In this document: piece by piece, positions 1-8,472 of the stretch
Layout of the letters: every line of letters begins with the position of its first letter
How positions within the stretch are numbered: position 1 is the stretch's first letter
Origin: Micromonospora sp. HNM0581
GTDB lineage: Bacteria > Actinomycetota > Actinomycetes > Mycobacteriales > Micromonosporaceae
Assembly: GCF_012726175.1 (NCBI RefSeq)
Contig: NZ_JAASAD010000011.1
Location: forward strand, 1-64,000
Length of the DNA stretch: 64,000 nt
Direction: 5' to 3'
The notes under the pieces: model-generated
Told to the model about the DNA's origin: nothing
The model's database searches: none
Seen by the model: only the letters and a program-made list of their open reading frames with translations
Position numbers and translations under genes: made by a program

Positions 1-126
1 GACGGCTGGCAGGACATGCCCCTGACCGAAGCCGCCCAGACCGTGCAGGTGTCGGCGTACCCCGACCACTACGCCCAGTGGGAACAACAAGCCGCCGACC
101 TCGTCACCCAACACTGGACCAGCTGA
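1..126 (+). CDS. C-terminal end of a truncated gene, possibly a cell-wall hydrolase
   Basis: Only the last 41 residues are in the window; the reading frame is open from base 1 and stops with TGA at 124-126. The tail has the pattern AAQTVQVSAYPDHYAQWE, which resembles the ends of actinobacterial peptidoglycan hydrolases and transglycosylases (the 'AAQ-V-SA-PD-YA-WE' pattern). That is recalled family resemblance rather than a domain hit, so the function is tentative. Its codons favour C and A third positions (CAA, ACC), unlike the G-rich codons of the next genes, which could mean an accessory origin. A strong hairpin terminator follows at once. Confidence 0.45.
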   Translation, partial: DGWQDMPLTEAAQTVQVSAYPDHYAQWEQQAADLVTQHWTS

Positions 127-143
127 CCCCACCCACACACACC

Positions 144-183
144 AAACCGCTGGCCGGCACCCGTGGGTGCCGGCCAGCGGTTT
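144..183. terminator. Perfect 19-bp hairpin terminator between convergent genes
   Basis: The arms AAACCGCTGGCCGGCACCC and its exact complement are separated by only GT, and the right arm ends in TTT. It lies between the truncated + strand gene end (126) and the end of uppP on the - strand (307). The A and T ends let it act in both directions. Confidence 0.8.
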
Positions 184-306
184 CGTAGTCCCACAGCCAG
201 CAGACGATCGAACGCCCGGGCGACGGCCCGTCAGGACGACCGTGCCCGGAGAGGACATCGAGCCTGACCGCCGGAGTGGGGCACGGCCGGCCCGAGCGAA
301 CAGACC

Positions 307-1143
307 TCAGGTGGCGCTGATGGTTCCGGTCAGTAGCAGGGCCAGAACCAGCGTGCCGACCGCCACCCGGTAGAGCACGAAAACGTACAGGGTGTGATGC
401 GCGACGTAACGCAGCAACCAGGCGATAGCCGCGTAGCCGACACCGAACGCGATGAGCGTCGCGACGACCATCTGCGCGATCGTCGGCACCGAGGTGCCGG
501 GTGCCGCCGGTTCGAAGACGTCGCCCAGGCTGAAGATTCCCGACATCACCACCGCCGGGATGGCCAACAGGAACGAGTAACGGGCCGCGGTCTCCCGGGT
601 CAAGCTCAGGAAGAGACCGAAGGTGAGTGTCGCGCCGGACCGGGACACACCGGGGATGAGTGCCAGCGCCTGAGCGAAACCCATCACCACACCGTCGCGC
701 ATCCGGAAGTCCCGCAGAGTCCGGGTCTGCCGGCCCCAGTACTCGGCGAAAGCGAGCACGAAGGCGAACACGATCAGGGTGGTGGCCACCACCCACAGGT
801 TGCGGGCGGTCTCCCGAATCTGGTCCTTGAGCAGGTAGCCGAAGAAGCCGATCGGGATCGACCCGACGATCACGTACCAGCCCATGCGATAGTCCAGGCT
901 GGAACGGACCGACCTGTCCCAGATCCCGACGACCCAGGTCCGGCCGATACGCCAGATATCCCTGGCGAAGTAGAGCAGCACCGCCGCCTCGGTACCCAGC
1001 TGGGTGACCGCGGTGAAGGAGGCGCCGGCGTCCTGATCGAAGAAGATCGCCGAAGTGATTCGCAGGTGCCCCGACGAACTGACCGGAAGGAACTCCGTCA
1101 GGCCCTGGACGATGCCCAGGACGATGGCTTCGATCCAGGTCAC
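307..1143 (-). CDS. uppP: Undecaprenyl-diphosphate phosphatase (UppP/BacA)
   Basis: An integral membrane enzyme of 278 aa, the usual family length, that recycles undecaprenyl pyrophosphate to the monophosphate carrier for cell-wall synthesis and gives bacitracin tolerance. The N-terminal signature [14 protein letters not shown] (residues 14-27) and the second signature PGVSRSG (164-170, with the catalytic-site Arg) are both present, and several hydrophobic segments fill the rest. The start codon is GTG and overlaps the stop of the upstream oxidoreductase gene as GTGA, so the two are translationally coupled in one operon. The gene ends at the 144-183 hairpin. Confidence 0.95.
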   Translation of the reverse strand: MTWIEAIVLGIVQGLTEFLPVSSSGHLRITSAIFFDQDAGASFTAVTQLGTEAAVLLYFARDIWRIGRTWVVGIWDRSVRSSLDYRMGWYVIVGSIPIGFFGYLLKDQIRETARNLWVVATTLIVFAFVLAFAEYWGRQTRTLRDFRMRDGVVMGFAQALALIPGVSRSGATLTFGLFLSLTRETAARYSFLLAIPAVVMSGIFSLGDVFEPAAPGTSVPTIAQMVVATLIAFGVGYAAIAWLLRYVAHHTLYVFVLYRVAVGTLVLALLLTGTISAT

Positions 1144-2192
1144 TCCCCGACTCCCGAGAGTTCCAGCGCCTCGGCAGCCGTCCGCAGCGTACGCACACCG
1201 GTGTCGGGGTCCGCGGTGAAGAGCGTCACCGACAGGGTGGTCACCCCCGCCTCTGCGTACTCGCGCATCCGCTCGGCGATCCGCTCCTTCGGCCCGAGCA
1301 GCGAGGTCCGGTCGATGAACTCCATCGGCACGGCGGCTGCAGCGTCACGCTGCCGCTTGGCCAGGTAGAGTTCCTGCACCTCGCGGGCGGCGTCGCCGTA
1401 GCCCATCCGGGTGGCCAGCTGGTTGTAGAAGTTCTGCTGACGACTGCCCATGCCACCGACATACAGCGCCGCGTACCAGCGGACCAGCTCGGCGCAGGAG
1501 TTCACGTCGTCGCCGACGACGACCGGCACCGAAGGCACCACATCGAAACCCGCCAGCTCCTTGCCGGCTCTGACCCGACCCGCCCGCACCGCCGCGAGCT
1601 GCTCCTGAGCGAAATCGGGGGCGTAGAACACCGCCAACCAGCCATCGGCGATCTCCCCGGCAAGTTCCAGGTTCTTGGGGCCCACCGCGGCCAGATAGAT
1701 CGGGATGTGCTCGCGTGGCGGGTGGAAGCCCAGCCGCAGGGCCTTGCCGGGCCCATCGGGCAGCGGCAGCGTGTAGAAGTCACCGTCGTAGGCGACCTCT
1801 TTACGGCCCACCGCCAGCTTGACGATGTCCACGTACTCCCGGGTCCGGGCCAGTGGCTTGCCGAAGCGTACGCCGTGCCAGCCCTCGGAGACCTGCGGGC
1901 CCGACACTCCCAGGCCGAGCCGGAACCGTCCCCCGGAGAGCGAGTCGATCGTGGCTGCGGTCATCGCGGTCATCGCGGGCGTCCGGGCGGGGATCTGCAT
2001 CACCGCGCTGCCGACGTCGATTCGCTGGGTCTGCCCGGCCATCCAGGCCAGCATGCTCGGCGAGTCGGAGCCGTACGCCTCCGCCGCCCAGACCACCGAG
2101 TAGCCGAGCCGGTCTGCCTCCTGAGCCAGCGCCAGGTGATCGGCTGGCGTGCTCCACGCTGTCTGGTATCCGAGGTTTAGCCCGAGTCGCAC
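1140..2192 (-). CDS. LLM-class F420-dependent oxidoreductase
   Basis: A luciferase-like TIM-barrel oxidoreductase of 350 aa, expected to use coenzyme F420. The N terminus [12 protein letters not shown], the '[10 protein letters not shown]' stretch and '[16 protein letters not shown]' are typical of the F420 LLM group, and a family-like segment '[21 protein letters not shown]' is split over residues ~175-195. I chose the GTG at 2192 because GGGGAGGA lies 5 nt upstream; an in-frame ATG at 2219 would add nine residues and has no comparable ribosome-binding site. The substrate cannot be told. It is the first gene of a two-gene operon with uppP, a pairing that may reflect shared transcription only. 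Confidence 0.85.
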   Translation of the reverse strand: MRLGLNLGYQTAWSTPADHLALAQEADRLGYSVVWAAEAYGSDSPSMLAWMAGQTQRIDVGSAVMQIPARTPAMTAMTAATIDSLSGGRFRLGLGVSGPQVSEGWHGVRFGKPLARTREYVDIVKLAVGRKEVAYDGDFYTLPLPDGPGKALRLGFHPPREHIPIYLAAVGPKNLELAGEIADGWLAVFYAPDFAQEQLAAVRAGRVRAGKELAGFDVVPSVPVVVGDDVNSCAELVRWYAALYVGGMGSRQQNFYNQLATRMGYGDAAREVQELYLAKRQRDAAAAVPMEFIDRTSLLGPKERIAERMREYAEAGVTTLSVTLFTADPDTGVRTLRTAAEALELSGVGE

Positions 2193-2331
2193 AGAGTCCT
2201 CCCCCATCCGCAGTCGCATCAGGTTACGCGGTGGGGGTCGCCCGGACGATCACCGGCTCACCCCGATCTGCGGGCAGACTCGACGAGAGCGAGGATATCC
2301 GTCCCGCCGTGGTTCGAAATAAGGTTCACCC

Positions 2332-3303
2332 ATGCAGCAGCGACCGCTCGGCCGCAGCGGGCTGGCGGTTTCCCGGCTCGCACTCGGCACCATGACCTGG
2401 GGCCGAGACACCGACGCCGACGACGCGGCCGCGCAGTTGAAGAGCTACCTCGACGCCGGCGGCAACCTGGTCGACACCGCCGACGTCTACGGCGACGGCG
2501 ACGCCGAGTCGGTGATCGGCTCGCTGCTGGGCAGCCTGGTGCCGCGCGAGGAACTGTTGATCGCGACGAAAGCGGGTCTTCGGCCGGGCGGTGCCCGGCG
2601 TCGCGACGGCTCCCGGGGGCACCTGCTGCGCTCCCTCGACGCCTCGCTACTGCGGCTCGGCACCGACCATGTCGACCTGTTCCAGGTGCACGGCTACGAC
2701 CCACAGACCCCGCTGGAGGAAACGCTCGCCGCGTTGGATCACGCGGTGGCCAGTGGCCGGGCCCGCTACGTCGGCGTGTCGAACTTCTCCGGCTGGCAGA
2801 CCGCCCGGGCTGCGGCCTGGCAGGCGGCCTGGCCGGGGCGGGCTCCGGTGATGGCGGCGCAGGTGGAGTACTCACTGCTGGAGCGGGGGGTGGAGCGGGA
2901 GGTGCTGCCCGCCTGCGAGGCGCTCGGGTTGGGCGTGCTGCCCTGGTCGCCGCTGGGTCGAGGCGTGTTGACCGGCAAGTACCGGCACGGTCGACCGGCC
3001 GACTCCCGGGCGGTGTCGCCGCACTTCGAGCGTTTCGTCGCCACCTACCTGGAGCCACGCTGCTCCAGCATCGTGGAGGCGGTGGTCACCGCCGCCGGTG
3101 GCCTCGGCGTATCCCCGCTGGAAGTGGCGCTGGCCTGGATCCGGGATCGACCGGGCGTCACCGCGCCGATCCTCGGCGCACGCACCTCGGGACAGCTACT
3201 GGGTGCGCTCCAGGTGGAACGGATGACCCTGCCGGACGAGATCACCACGGCGCTCGACGACGTGTCGGCGTTGGAGGTCGGCTACCCGGAGCGTGCGGGT
3301 TGA
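2332..3303 (+). CDS. Aldo/keto reductase
   Basis: A 323-aa cytosolic NADPH-dependent reductase of the aldo/keto reductase superfamily. The catalytic tetrad is recognisable: Asp and Tyr in DTADVYGDGDAES (~residues 53-65), Lys in LLIATKAGL (~82), and His in LFQVHGYDP (~121). The C-terminal NADP-binding region GVTAPILGARTSGQL is present. It is divergent from the oxidoreductase at 1140-2192 across 139 nt. A possible -10 box (TAAGGT) ends six bases before the ATG, so the transcript may be leaderless, but no good -35 is seen. The physiological substrate is unknown. Confidence 0.9.
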   Translation: MQQRPLGRSGLAVSRLALGTMTWGRDTDADDAAAQLKSYLDAGGNLVDTADVYGDGDAESVIGSLLGSLVPREELLIATKAGLRPGGARRRDGSRGHLLRSLDASLLRLGTDHVDLFQVHGYDPQTPLEETLAALDHAVASGRARYVGVSNFSGWQTARAAAWQAAWPGRAPVMAAQVEYSLLERGVEREVLPACEALGLGVLPWSPLGRGVLTGKYRHGRPADSRAVSPHFERFVATYLEPRCSSIVEAVVTAAGGLGVSPLEVALAWIRDRPGVTAPILGARTSGQLLGALQVERMTLPDEITTALDDVSALEVGYPERAG

Positions 3304-3358
3304 GCATCACCCGCCGAAGGGTGGCGCTTCAAGGCCCGGGCTGGGCAGCATAGGCCCC

Positions 3359-3550
3359 ATGGACTACGAATACGCGCCGCTACGGTTACCGCCGAACGTC
3401 GACCGGTTGACAGCTGCGGCGCAGCTGGCGATCCAGGCGGAGTTCTCCGGCTGGGAACTGGCCCGGGTGCGGCTGTTCCGCGACGGCACACGCCAGGTGG
3501 TGCTCCGCCGTCGACGGGTCAACCAGCCACAACCAGGGCTGTCGTACTGA
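3359..3550 (+). CDS. Small DUF5703 family protein
   Basis: A 63-aa protein starting MDYEYAPLRLPPNV and containing 'AIQAEFSGWELARVRLF-DGTR-VVLRRR'. This is the pattern I know from the actinobacterial DUF5703 family of small conserved proteins with no assigned role. The ATG at 3359 is preferred to an upstream in-frame start because the conserved block begins there. It lies 55 nt after the aldo/keto reductase and may be cotranscribed with it. A near-perfect hairpin terminator follows. Confidence 0.8.
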   Translation: MDYEYAPLRLPPNVDRLTAAAQLAIQAEFSGWELARVRLFRDGTRQVVLRRRRVNQPQPGLSY

Positions 3551-3633
3551 CCGTCGCAGAGCCCGGACCTGACAGCCGTTCCCTCACCGGACGTCGCCCG
3601 GTGGACGCCGACCCGGTCGGACGGCCCCGGCCA

Positions 3634-3663
3634 GGTGCTGGTGCCGGTAGCGGCACCAGCACC
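3634..3663. terminator. 13-bp perfect hairpin terminator (convergent genes)
   Basis: GGTGCTGGTGCCG pairs exactly with its complement around a GTAG loop. It lies between DUF5703 (+, ends 3550) and the - strand gene ending at 3765, and has no T tract, so it is probably bidirectional. Confidence 0.7.
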
Positions 3664-3764
3664 AGCACGCCGTTTCGAGCCAGCTGTGCTGTCAGCTCGA
3701 CAGCGAGCAGACGGCGGCCATCAGGAGAAGCGGACTGTCCCCGCGGTACGGAGGGACCACCCCG

Positions 3765-4418
3765 TCAGTGCACACGGTCGTGTTCGTCGTCGAGTTCCAG
3801 AAACGGGTGCTCGTCGAGGCGGCCGACCAAGCGGTCGTCGACGCCCGGCTGGAACGGGCCGACCGGATCGTCGTCGGCGAACGCCTCCAAATCGACCGGG
3901 GTGCCGACCTCGCTGACCATCACCACACCGTCGAGCGGTTCCAGCTCCGGTACGTCGAGCGCACCGAGCGAGCCGTCGCCGCTCTGCAACAACTCCAGCA
4001 CCGCCTCACCGACACCCTCTACCGGCGGCACCTCCTCGTCGCCGGGTAGGCCCTCGCGACGGGCCGCCTCGGCGACCCGGATCAGTGCGGAGACGCTGGG
4101 CACCCGGTAGTCACGCCGCTGGCGGACCGAGATCACCTGCGGGTGCGGATCTGTCGGCTCGACGCCCTCACCACCGGCGAACCGCTGATCGGCCTCGTCC
4201 GGATCGATGGACTCCACGTCCCATGGGGTGACCTCACCGAAGGCGTCCATGAGTTGCTCGTCGTAGGCGAACGACGCGTTGTTGAGCGCGACGTACGCCT
4301 GCCAGACGTCGTCGTCGTCGATCCGGCCCTGCGCGGCCCGGACGGCAGCCAGGTGGTGGCGGGCCGCTTCGATCACGCGCTCGAGGGCGGCGTCCAGCTC
4401 ACCATGCTGGTCGGTCAT
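3765..4418 (-). CDS. Conserved hypothetical protein, acidic, helical N terminus
   Basis: A 217-aa soluble protein with no signal peptide or membrane segment. The N-terminal third (DQHGELDAALERVIEAARHHL..., then 'AYVALNNASFAYDEQLMDAFGEVTPWDVE') is helical and looks conserved; I recall similar unannotated proteins in actinobacteria. The C-terminal half is rich in Asp and Glu and ends DDEHDRVH. The ATG at 4418 has GGGGA about 8 nt upstream; longer in-frame starts add low-complexity sequence. It lies downstream of the M20 peptidase gene but is separated from it by a terminator hairpin, so it is probably expressed on its own. Function unknown. Confidence 0.75.
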   Translation of the reverse strand: MTDQHGELDAALERVIEAARHHLAAVRAAQGRIDDDDVWQAYVALNNASFAYDEQLMDAFGEVTPWDVESIDPDEADQRFAGGEGVEPTDPHPQVISVRQRRDYRVPSVSALIRVAEAARREGLPGDEEVPPVEGVGEAVLELLQSGDGSLGALDVPELEPLDGVVMVSEVGTPVDLEAFADDDPVGPFQPGVDDRLVGRLDEHPFLELDDEHDRVH

Positions 4419-4485
4419 GTGAGGCGTCCCCTTCACGAAGGATTCAGGATGTCGCGTCCGTCCCGACGAACGCGGACTGGCAGGT

Positions 4486-4507
4486 CCGGCGTCCAACCGG
4501 ACGCCGG
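4486..4507 (-). terminator. 9-bp hairpin directly after the M20 peptidase stop
   Basis: CCGGCGTCC and GGACGCCGG pair around an AACC loop. The stem abuts the TAG stop (4508-4510) of the peptidase gene on the - strand and should limit read-through into the next gene. Confidence 0.55.
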
Positions 4508-5836
4508 CTAACAGGTACGCAGGAACCGGTCGAGAACCCGCACGCCGAACTGTAGTCCGTCCACCGGTACCCGCTCGTCGATGCCGTGGAACAGCGCCGA
4601 GAAGTTCAGGTCGGCCGGCAGCCGCAGCGGTGCGAACCCGAAGCAGCGGATGCCCAGTTGCGCGAAGGCCTTCGCGTCGGTGCCGCCGGAGAGCATGTAC
4701 GGCACCGGCCGGGCTCCCGGGTCCTCGGCCCGTAGTGCGGCGGCCATGGCCGCGACCAGCTCGCCGTCGAAGGTGGTTTCCAGCGCCGGCTGTCGTTGGA
4801 CGTACTCGATGGCGATGTCCGGGCCGACCAGCTCGCGCAGTTGCCGTTCCAGCAGCTCCGACTGTCCGGGCAGACTGCGGCAGTCGATGGTGGCGCTGGC
4901 CCGGCCGGGGATGACGTTGTCCTTGTAGCCGGCGGCGAGGCGGGTGGGGTTCGCGGTGTTGCGGATGGTGGCACCGATGATGTTGGCGATCGGGCCGAGT
5001 TTGGCGATCGCGGCCTCCGGATCGTCCGGGTCCAGCTCGACCCCGAGCACCTCCGAGACCTCCTCCAGGAAGGCGCGGACGGTGTCGGTGACCACGACCG
5101 GGAAGCGGTGCCGGCCGATTCGGGCCACCGCCTCGGCCAGCGCGGTGACCGCGTTGTCGTCGTGCAGCATCGAGCCGTGCCCGGGCCGGCCCTTGGCGTG
5201 CAGCCGCAGCCAGTCGATGCCCTTCTGCGCGGTCTCGATGAGGTAGAGCCGCTGCGCCGGATCCACCGTGTAGGAGAAACCGCCGACCTCACCGATGCCC
5301 TCGGTGCACCCGTCGAACAGCTCACGGTGCCGGGTGGTCAGGAAATGGGCGCCGTAGTCGCTGCCCGCCTCCTCGTCGGCGGTGTACGCGAGCACGATGT
5401 CCCGTGGCGGGCGCACCCCCGTACGCTGCCAGTGCCGCACCACCGCCAGCACCATCGCGTCGAAGTCCTTCATGTCGATGGCGCCCCGGCCCCACAGGTA
5501 GCCGTCACGCAACTCACCCGAGAACGGGTGCACCGACCACTCGTCGGCGTCGGCCGGCACGACGTCCAGGTGCCCGTGCACGAGCAGTGCGCCCCGGGAC
5601 GGGTCCGTACCGGGTATCCGGGCCACCACGTTGGCCCGGCCGGGCGCGGACTCGTGGACGACCGAATCGATGCCGACGTCGGCGAGTTTCTCCGCGACGT
5701 ACTCCGCGGCGCCGCGCTCACCGGCGCTCGTGTCGTTGTCCCCGGTGTTCGTGGTGTCGATGCGCAGCAGGTCCCGGCACAGCTCGACGACCTCGTCGGT
5801 CGGCGCGGGGAGGGCGGCGTGGTCGTCGCTCGTCAT
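4508..5836 (-). CDS. M20/M25/M40 family metallo-peptidase
   Basis: A 442-aa cytosolic di-zinc hydrolase of the M20 family (dipeptidase, carboxypeptidase, acetylornithine deacetylase and succinyl-diaminopimelate desuccinylase group). Metal-site motifs are visible: HGHLDVVPADADEW (His and Asp), WGRGAIDMKD (bridging Asp) and TADEEAGSDYGA (catalytic Glu and zinc Glu). A C-terminal His motif 'LFHGIDERVPVDGL' completes the site. The family includes actinobacterial 'M20/M25/M40 hydrolases' of this exact length. AAGG lies 5 nt before the ATG. It is divergent from the hemerythrin gene across 100 nt. The substrate is not evident. Confidence 0.92.
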   Translation of the reverse strand: MTSDDHAALPAPTDEVVELCRDLLRIDTTNTGDNDTSAGERGAAEYVAEKLADVGIDSVVHESAPGRANVVARIPGTDPSRGALLVHGHLDVVPADADEWSVHPFSGELRDGYLWGRGAIDMKDFDAMVLAVVRHWQRTGVRPPRDIVLAYTADEEAGSDYGAHFLTTRHRELFDGCTEGIGEVGGFSYTVDPAQRLYLIETAQKGIDWLRLHAKGRPGHGSMLHDDNAVTALAEAVARIGRHRFPVVVTDTVRAFLEEVSEVLGVELDPDDPEAAIAKLGPIANIIGATIRNTANPTRLAAGYKDNVIPGRASATIDCRSLPGQSELLERQLRELVGPDIAIEYVQRQPALETTFDGELVAAMAAALRAEDPGARPVPYMLSGGTDAKAFAQLGIRCFGFAPLRLPADLNFSALFHGIDERVPVDGLQFGVRVLDRFLRTC

Positions 5837-5936
5837 CGTGCCTTCATATCAGCCCCGCGTTTCGGTTCGGACGGCTGCGGGTACTGCCCCGCCTGCCCGA
5901 GCCCGCCTCGACGTTCCGCCCGCCCGGGAGGCGACC

Positions 5937-6536
5937 ATGTCAGTTCACCTGCCGCCGTTGCCGCCCACCCCCGGGGACGAATACCAGCCGGCCGGGCGCA
6001 GCATCGCCGACATCGTCGCCGAGGAACACCGGCAGCTGCTGCACCTGGCCCGGCGGCTGATCGAACCCGGGCCGGACCCGGAGCACGGCCGCGACGTCCT
6101 GGTCGCCGCCCTGTCGCGGCATCTCTCCGGGGAGGAGCAGTACCTGCTGCCCGCGGTCCGGCATGCCGTCGAGGGCGCACACCCGCTCGTGGACGAGGTG
6201 GTGGCCGGCGATGTCGAACTGCTGCGGGCCCTGCAGGGCCTGACCGACGACGACCTGCCCGACGTGGCCGCCCGGTTGGAGGCGCACGCCCGCACCGTCG
6301 ACCCGTTGATGCAGCGGCTCTGCACCGCCGCCACCGACGAGGAGCTGATCCGGCTCGGCAACCGCCTCGAAATCGCCGAGGAGGCGGCACCGACCCGACC
6401 CCATCCGGCGGTCCCGCACAGCCCGCCGTGGAACCGGATCGTCGAGCCGGCGGTCGGCGTCGTCGACAAGGTTCGGGACGTACTCGCCGGCCGGCAGACC
6501 CAGCTGGGTGAGCTGACCGAGCCGCCACCTCGATGA
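5937..6536 (+). CDS. Hemerythrin HHE-domain protein
   Basis: A 199-aa protein with one HHE cation-binding four-helix bundle in residues ~20-140. Candidate iron ligands are the His and Glu in IVAEEHRQLLHL, the HLSGEEQYLLPAV motif and AHARTVDPLM. Such proteins bind a di-iron centre and sense or buffer oxygen, nitric oxide or iron. The ATG at 5937 has GGGAGG about 6 nt upstream, which sets the start. The C-terminal 50 residues are outside the domain and have no recognised motif. It lies alone between a divergent peptidase and a LysR gene. Confidence 0.85.
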   Translation: MSVHLPPLPPTPGDEYQPAGRSIADIVAEEHRQLLHLARRLIEPGPDPEHGRDVLVAALSRHLSGEEQYLLPAVRHAVEGAHPLVDEVVAGDVELLRALQGLTDDDLPDVAARLEAHARTVDPLMQRLCTAATDEELIRLGNRLEIAEEAAPTRPHPAVPHSPPWNRIVEPAVGVVDKVRDVLAGRQTQLGELTEPPPR

Positions 6537-6613
6537 GAGACCCTCGACACGTTCATGGTCGTTGATCGGTCCGGGCACTACCGTCGGCTGCGCCGTGGCC
6601 CTACCGTCACACT

Positions 6614-7612
6614 ATGAACCTGGAGTTGCGCCACCTGCGGGTGGTCTGCGCCATCGCGGAGACCGGGAGCGTGACCAAGGCGGCATCGACGCTCGGCCTG
6701 GCCCAGCCGGCGCTTACCGCCCAGCTCCAGCGAATCGAACGTAACCTCGGTGGGCCGCTGTTCGACCGGGACCGACGCGGTGCCCGGCCCACCGCCCTCG
6801 GCGAGCTGGTCCTCGCCCGCGCCCGGGTGCTCCTGCCGGCGATGAAGGGTCTCCAGGACGAGGCGGCCCGGCTGGCCGGCGCCGGTGACGCCCCCCGCCG
6901 GTACCGGTTCGGCGGCGTCAACAGTCCGATCCTCGGCCGGTTGGTGCACCGGCTGACCGCCGAGCAACCGCAGGCGCAGATCAGCACACACGCTTCCTGG
7001 TCGGTCGACGAGCTGGCCCAGCTGGTAGCCGGCGGCCGGCTGGACTACGCGCTGACCGGGGTGTGTGGTGATTCCACCCCGTCTGCGGACTACGGACTCA
7101 GCTGGCGGGAGGTCGCCGTCGACCCGGTGATGGTGCTGCTGCCCGAGACCCATCCGCTGACCGGGCACGACGAGGTGGACCTGGCCGACCTGCGGCACGA
7201 GCAGTGGGTGGCGGCACCGGGCGACGGCTGCTTCGGCGACTGTTTCGCCGCCGCCTGCGCGAGGGCCGGGTTCACCCCTCGGAAGGTGTACGAGGCCGAC
7301 GTGCGCAGCTGCATCGACCTGGTGGACGCCGGCGAGGCGGTGGCGTTGTGCCAGGCCACGTTCCGGCCGGTCGCCGGTCTGGTCACCCGCCGGCTGGTGG
7401 GGACACCGCTGCGCTGGCGGTTGATGCTGGGCTGGCACCCGGAGTCCGCCGCCGCCCGCACTGCCGACCTGGTACTCGACACCGCCCTGATCGCGTACAC
7501 CGACGCTCTCGCTCCGCATCCGGCGTACCTGGCATGGCTGCTACGCAACCCGGCGTTCGGCGTACGCCGGCCGGCCCCCGTGGTGGCGGCGCACCGGGTG
7601 CGAACCGGCTGA
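6614..7612 (+). CDS. LysR family transcriptional regulator
   Basis: A 332-aa regulator with the N-terminal winged helix-turn-helix of the LysR family (residues 1-62; ELRHLRVVCAIAETGSVTKAASTLGLAQPALT). A substrate-binding effector domain follows (~90-300). There is no Shine-Dalgarno, but TACCGT lies six bases before the ATG, so the mRNA is probably leaderless. LysR proteins are tetramers that usually control a divergent or adjacent gene; here neither neighbour is divergent, so the target cannot be named. A small ORF starts 20 nt downstream. Confidence 0.9.
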   Translation: MNLELRHLRVVCAIAETGSVTKAASTLGLAQPALTAQLQRIERNLGGPLFDRDRRGARPTALGELVLARARVLLPAMKGLQDEAARLAGAGDAPRRYRFGGVNSPILGRLVHRLTAEQPQAQISTHASWSVDELAQLVAGGRLDYALTGVCGDSTPSADYGLSWREVAVDPVMVLLPETHPLTGHDEVDLADLRHEQWVAAPGDGCFGDCFAAACARAGFTPRKVYEADVRSCIDLVDAGEAVALCQATFRPVAGLVTRRLVGTPLRWRLMLGWHPESAAARTADLVLDTALIAYTDALAPHPAYLAWLLRNPAFGVRRPAPVVAAHRVRTG

Positions 7613-7631
7613 GCGCGGGTAATGGGCGGGT

Positions 7632-7868
7632 ATGACCGATCTCTATCCTGCCGCCGACGACCACGAGCTGCTCCGTCAGGCCGCCGCCGCGCACACTGCC
7701 GCCGTCCGGGCGTCCGAGGCATTCCTGCGCCGGTTGCCGGTGGTGCCCGACCCGGCCGACCTGGCCGAGTACGCCAACCTGCTGACCCGGGAGGAGCAGA
7801 CCCGCGCCGACCGGCAGGCCGCCGCGGAAGCCGCCGGGCTGGCCGTCGCCAGTGTCGAAGCCGAGTAG
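7632..7868 (+). CDS. Small hypothetical helical protein
   Basis: A 78-aa Ala- and Glu-rich protein, probably two helices (residues 8-32 and 42-75). There are no Cys, no membrane segment and no recognised family. It starts 20 nt after the LysR stop and may be cotranscribed with it. A 12-bp hairpin terminator follows. Codon use matches the neighbours (third positions nearly all G or C), which supports real coding. Confidence 0.6.
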   Translation: MTDLYPAADDHELLRQAAAAHTAAVRASEAFLRRLPVVPDPADLAEYANLLTREEQTRADRQAAAEAAGLAVASVEAE

Positions 7869-7899
7869 GGCGAAGCCGACGGCGCAGCCGCATGACCGG

Positions 7900-7932
7900 C
7901 GTCCCCGGCGCGGTAGGGCGGCGCCGGGGACG
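7900..7932. terminator. 12-bp perfect hairpin terminator (convergent genes)
   Basis: CGTCCCCGGCGC pairs exactly with GCGCCGGGGACG around a 9-nt loop. It lies between the small + strand gene ending at 7868 and the - strand operon ending at 7943. Confidence 0.7.
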
Positions 7933-7942
7933 AGAGCACGGG

Positions 7943-8293
7943 TCAGCGTTCGGCGAGGACGTCGTGGCCCAGGTCGAGCAGTCTGTGCCGCCACTCGTCG
8001 TCGGCGTTCCCCCGGTCGGGCCTGACGGCGGTCAGCGAGCGGATCCGCTCGACGGCGTCCCGCATCACCTCGATGTCCTCCGGTGTCAGGTCGACCTTGC
8101 GTTTACGCAGCACGGCGAGGATCTGCCGGCCCGGCTCCGGCAGGTTCAGGTCCGGGTCGGGACCGAAGGCGCTCTCCCCGGAGCCCCGGGTCAGCAGCCA
8201 CTGACGCAGTTGCTCGGACGGCACGTTGACTTGCACGTGGAAGTCCTCCCAGAGCACTTCCACCTCCGGGTCGAGTCGCAGTTCGCGTACCAT
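7943..8293 (-). CDS. Hypothetical protein downstream of the ClpC-like unfoldase
   Basis: A 116-aa soluble protein starting MVRELRLDPEVEVLWEDFHV. It has a mixed N-terminal half and a helical C-terminal half (LTPEDIEVMRDAVERIRSL...). I do not recognise the family. The ATG overlaps the stop of the 54-aa gene as TGATG, so it is translationally coupled to that gene and lies last in the ClpC-like operon. That position suggests an adaptor or regulator of the unfoldase, which is inference only. Confidence 0.65.
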   Translation of the reverse strand: MVRELRLDPEVEVLWEDFHVQVNVPSEQLRQWLLTRGSGESAFGPDPDLNLPEPGRQILAVLRKRKVDLTPEDIEVMRDAVERIRSLTAVRPDRGNADDEWRHRLLDLGHDVLAER

Positions 8294-8457
8294 CAGCCCT
8301 CCTCTGCCGGCGGCGACCCGGACGCGTCCGGGAGCCCCTCGTCGGTCTGCCCGCCCAGCCCTTCCGGGGGCACCTGCACCCGGGTGGGATTGGCCGTGGG
8401 TGGTGCCAGGATCACCTCGGTCCGCTCGTCTTCGCGGGCTTCGTCCGGTTCGGTCAT
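8293..8457 (-). CDS. 54-aa acidic/proline-rich small protein
   Basis: A short gene between the ClpC-like gene and the 116-aa gene. It starts MTEPDEAREDERTEVILAPP and ends PPAEEG, with many Glu, Asp, Pro and Gly, so it is probably disordered. GGAAGGG lies about 6 nt before the ATG. The stop overlaps the next start as TGATG, and the start is only 15 nt after the ClpC-like stop. Tight packing and a ribosome-binding site support expression; no family is recognised. Confidence 0.55.
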   Translation of the reverse strand: MTEPDEAREDERTEVILAPPTANPTRVQVPPEGLGGQTDEGLPDASGSPPAEEG

Positions 8458-8472
8458 CAGCGGCCCTTCCGG

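Noticed and set aside
394..1368. Long + strand open frame across uppP
   Set aside because: It is antisense to uppP and the LLM oxidoreductase, has no recognisable motif and its residues are those expected from the opposite strand of GC-rich coding DNA.
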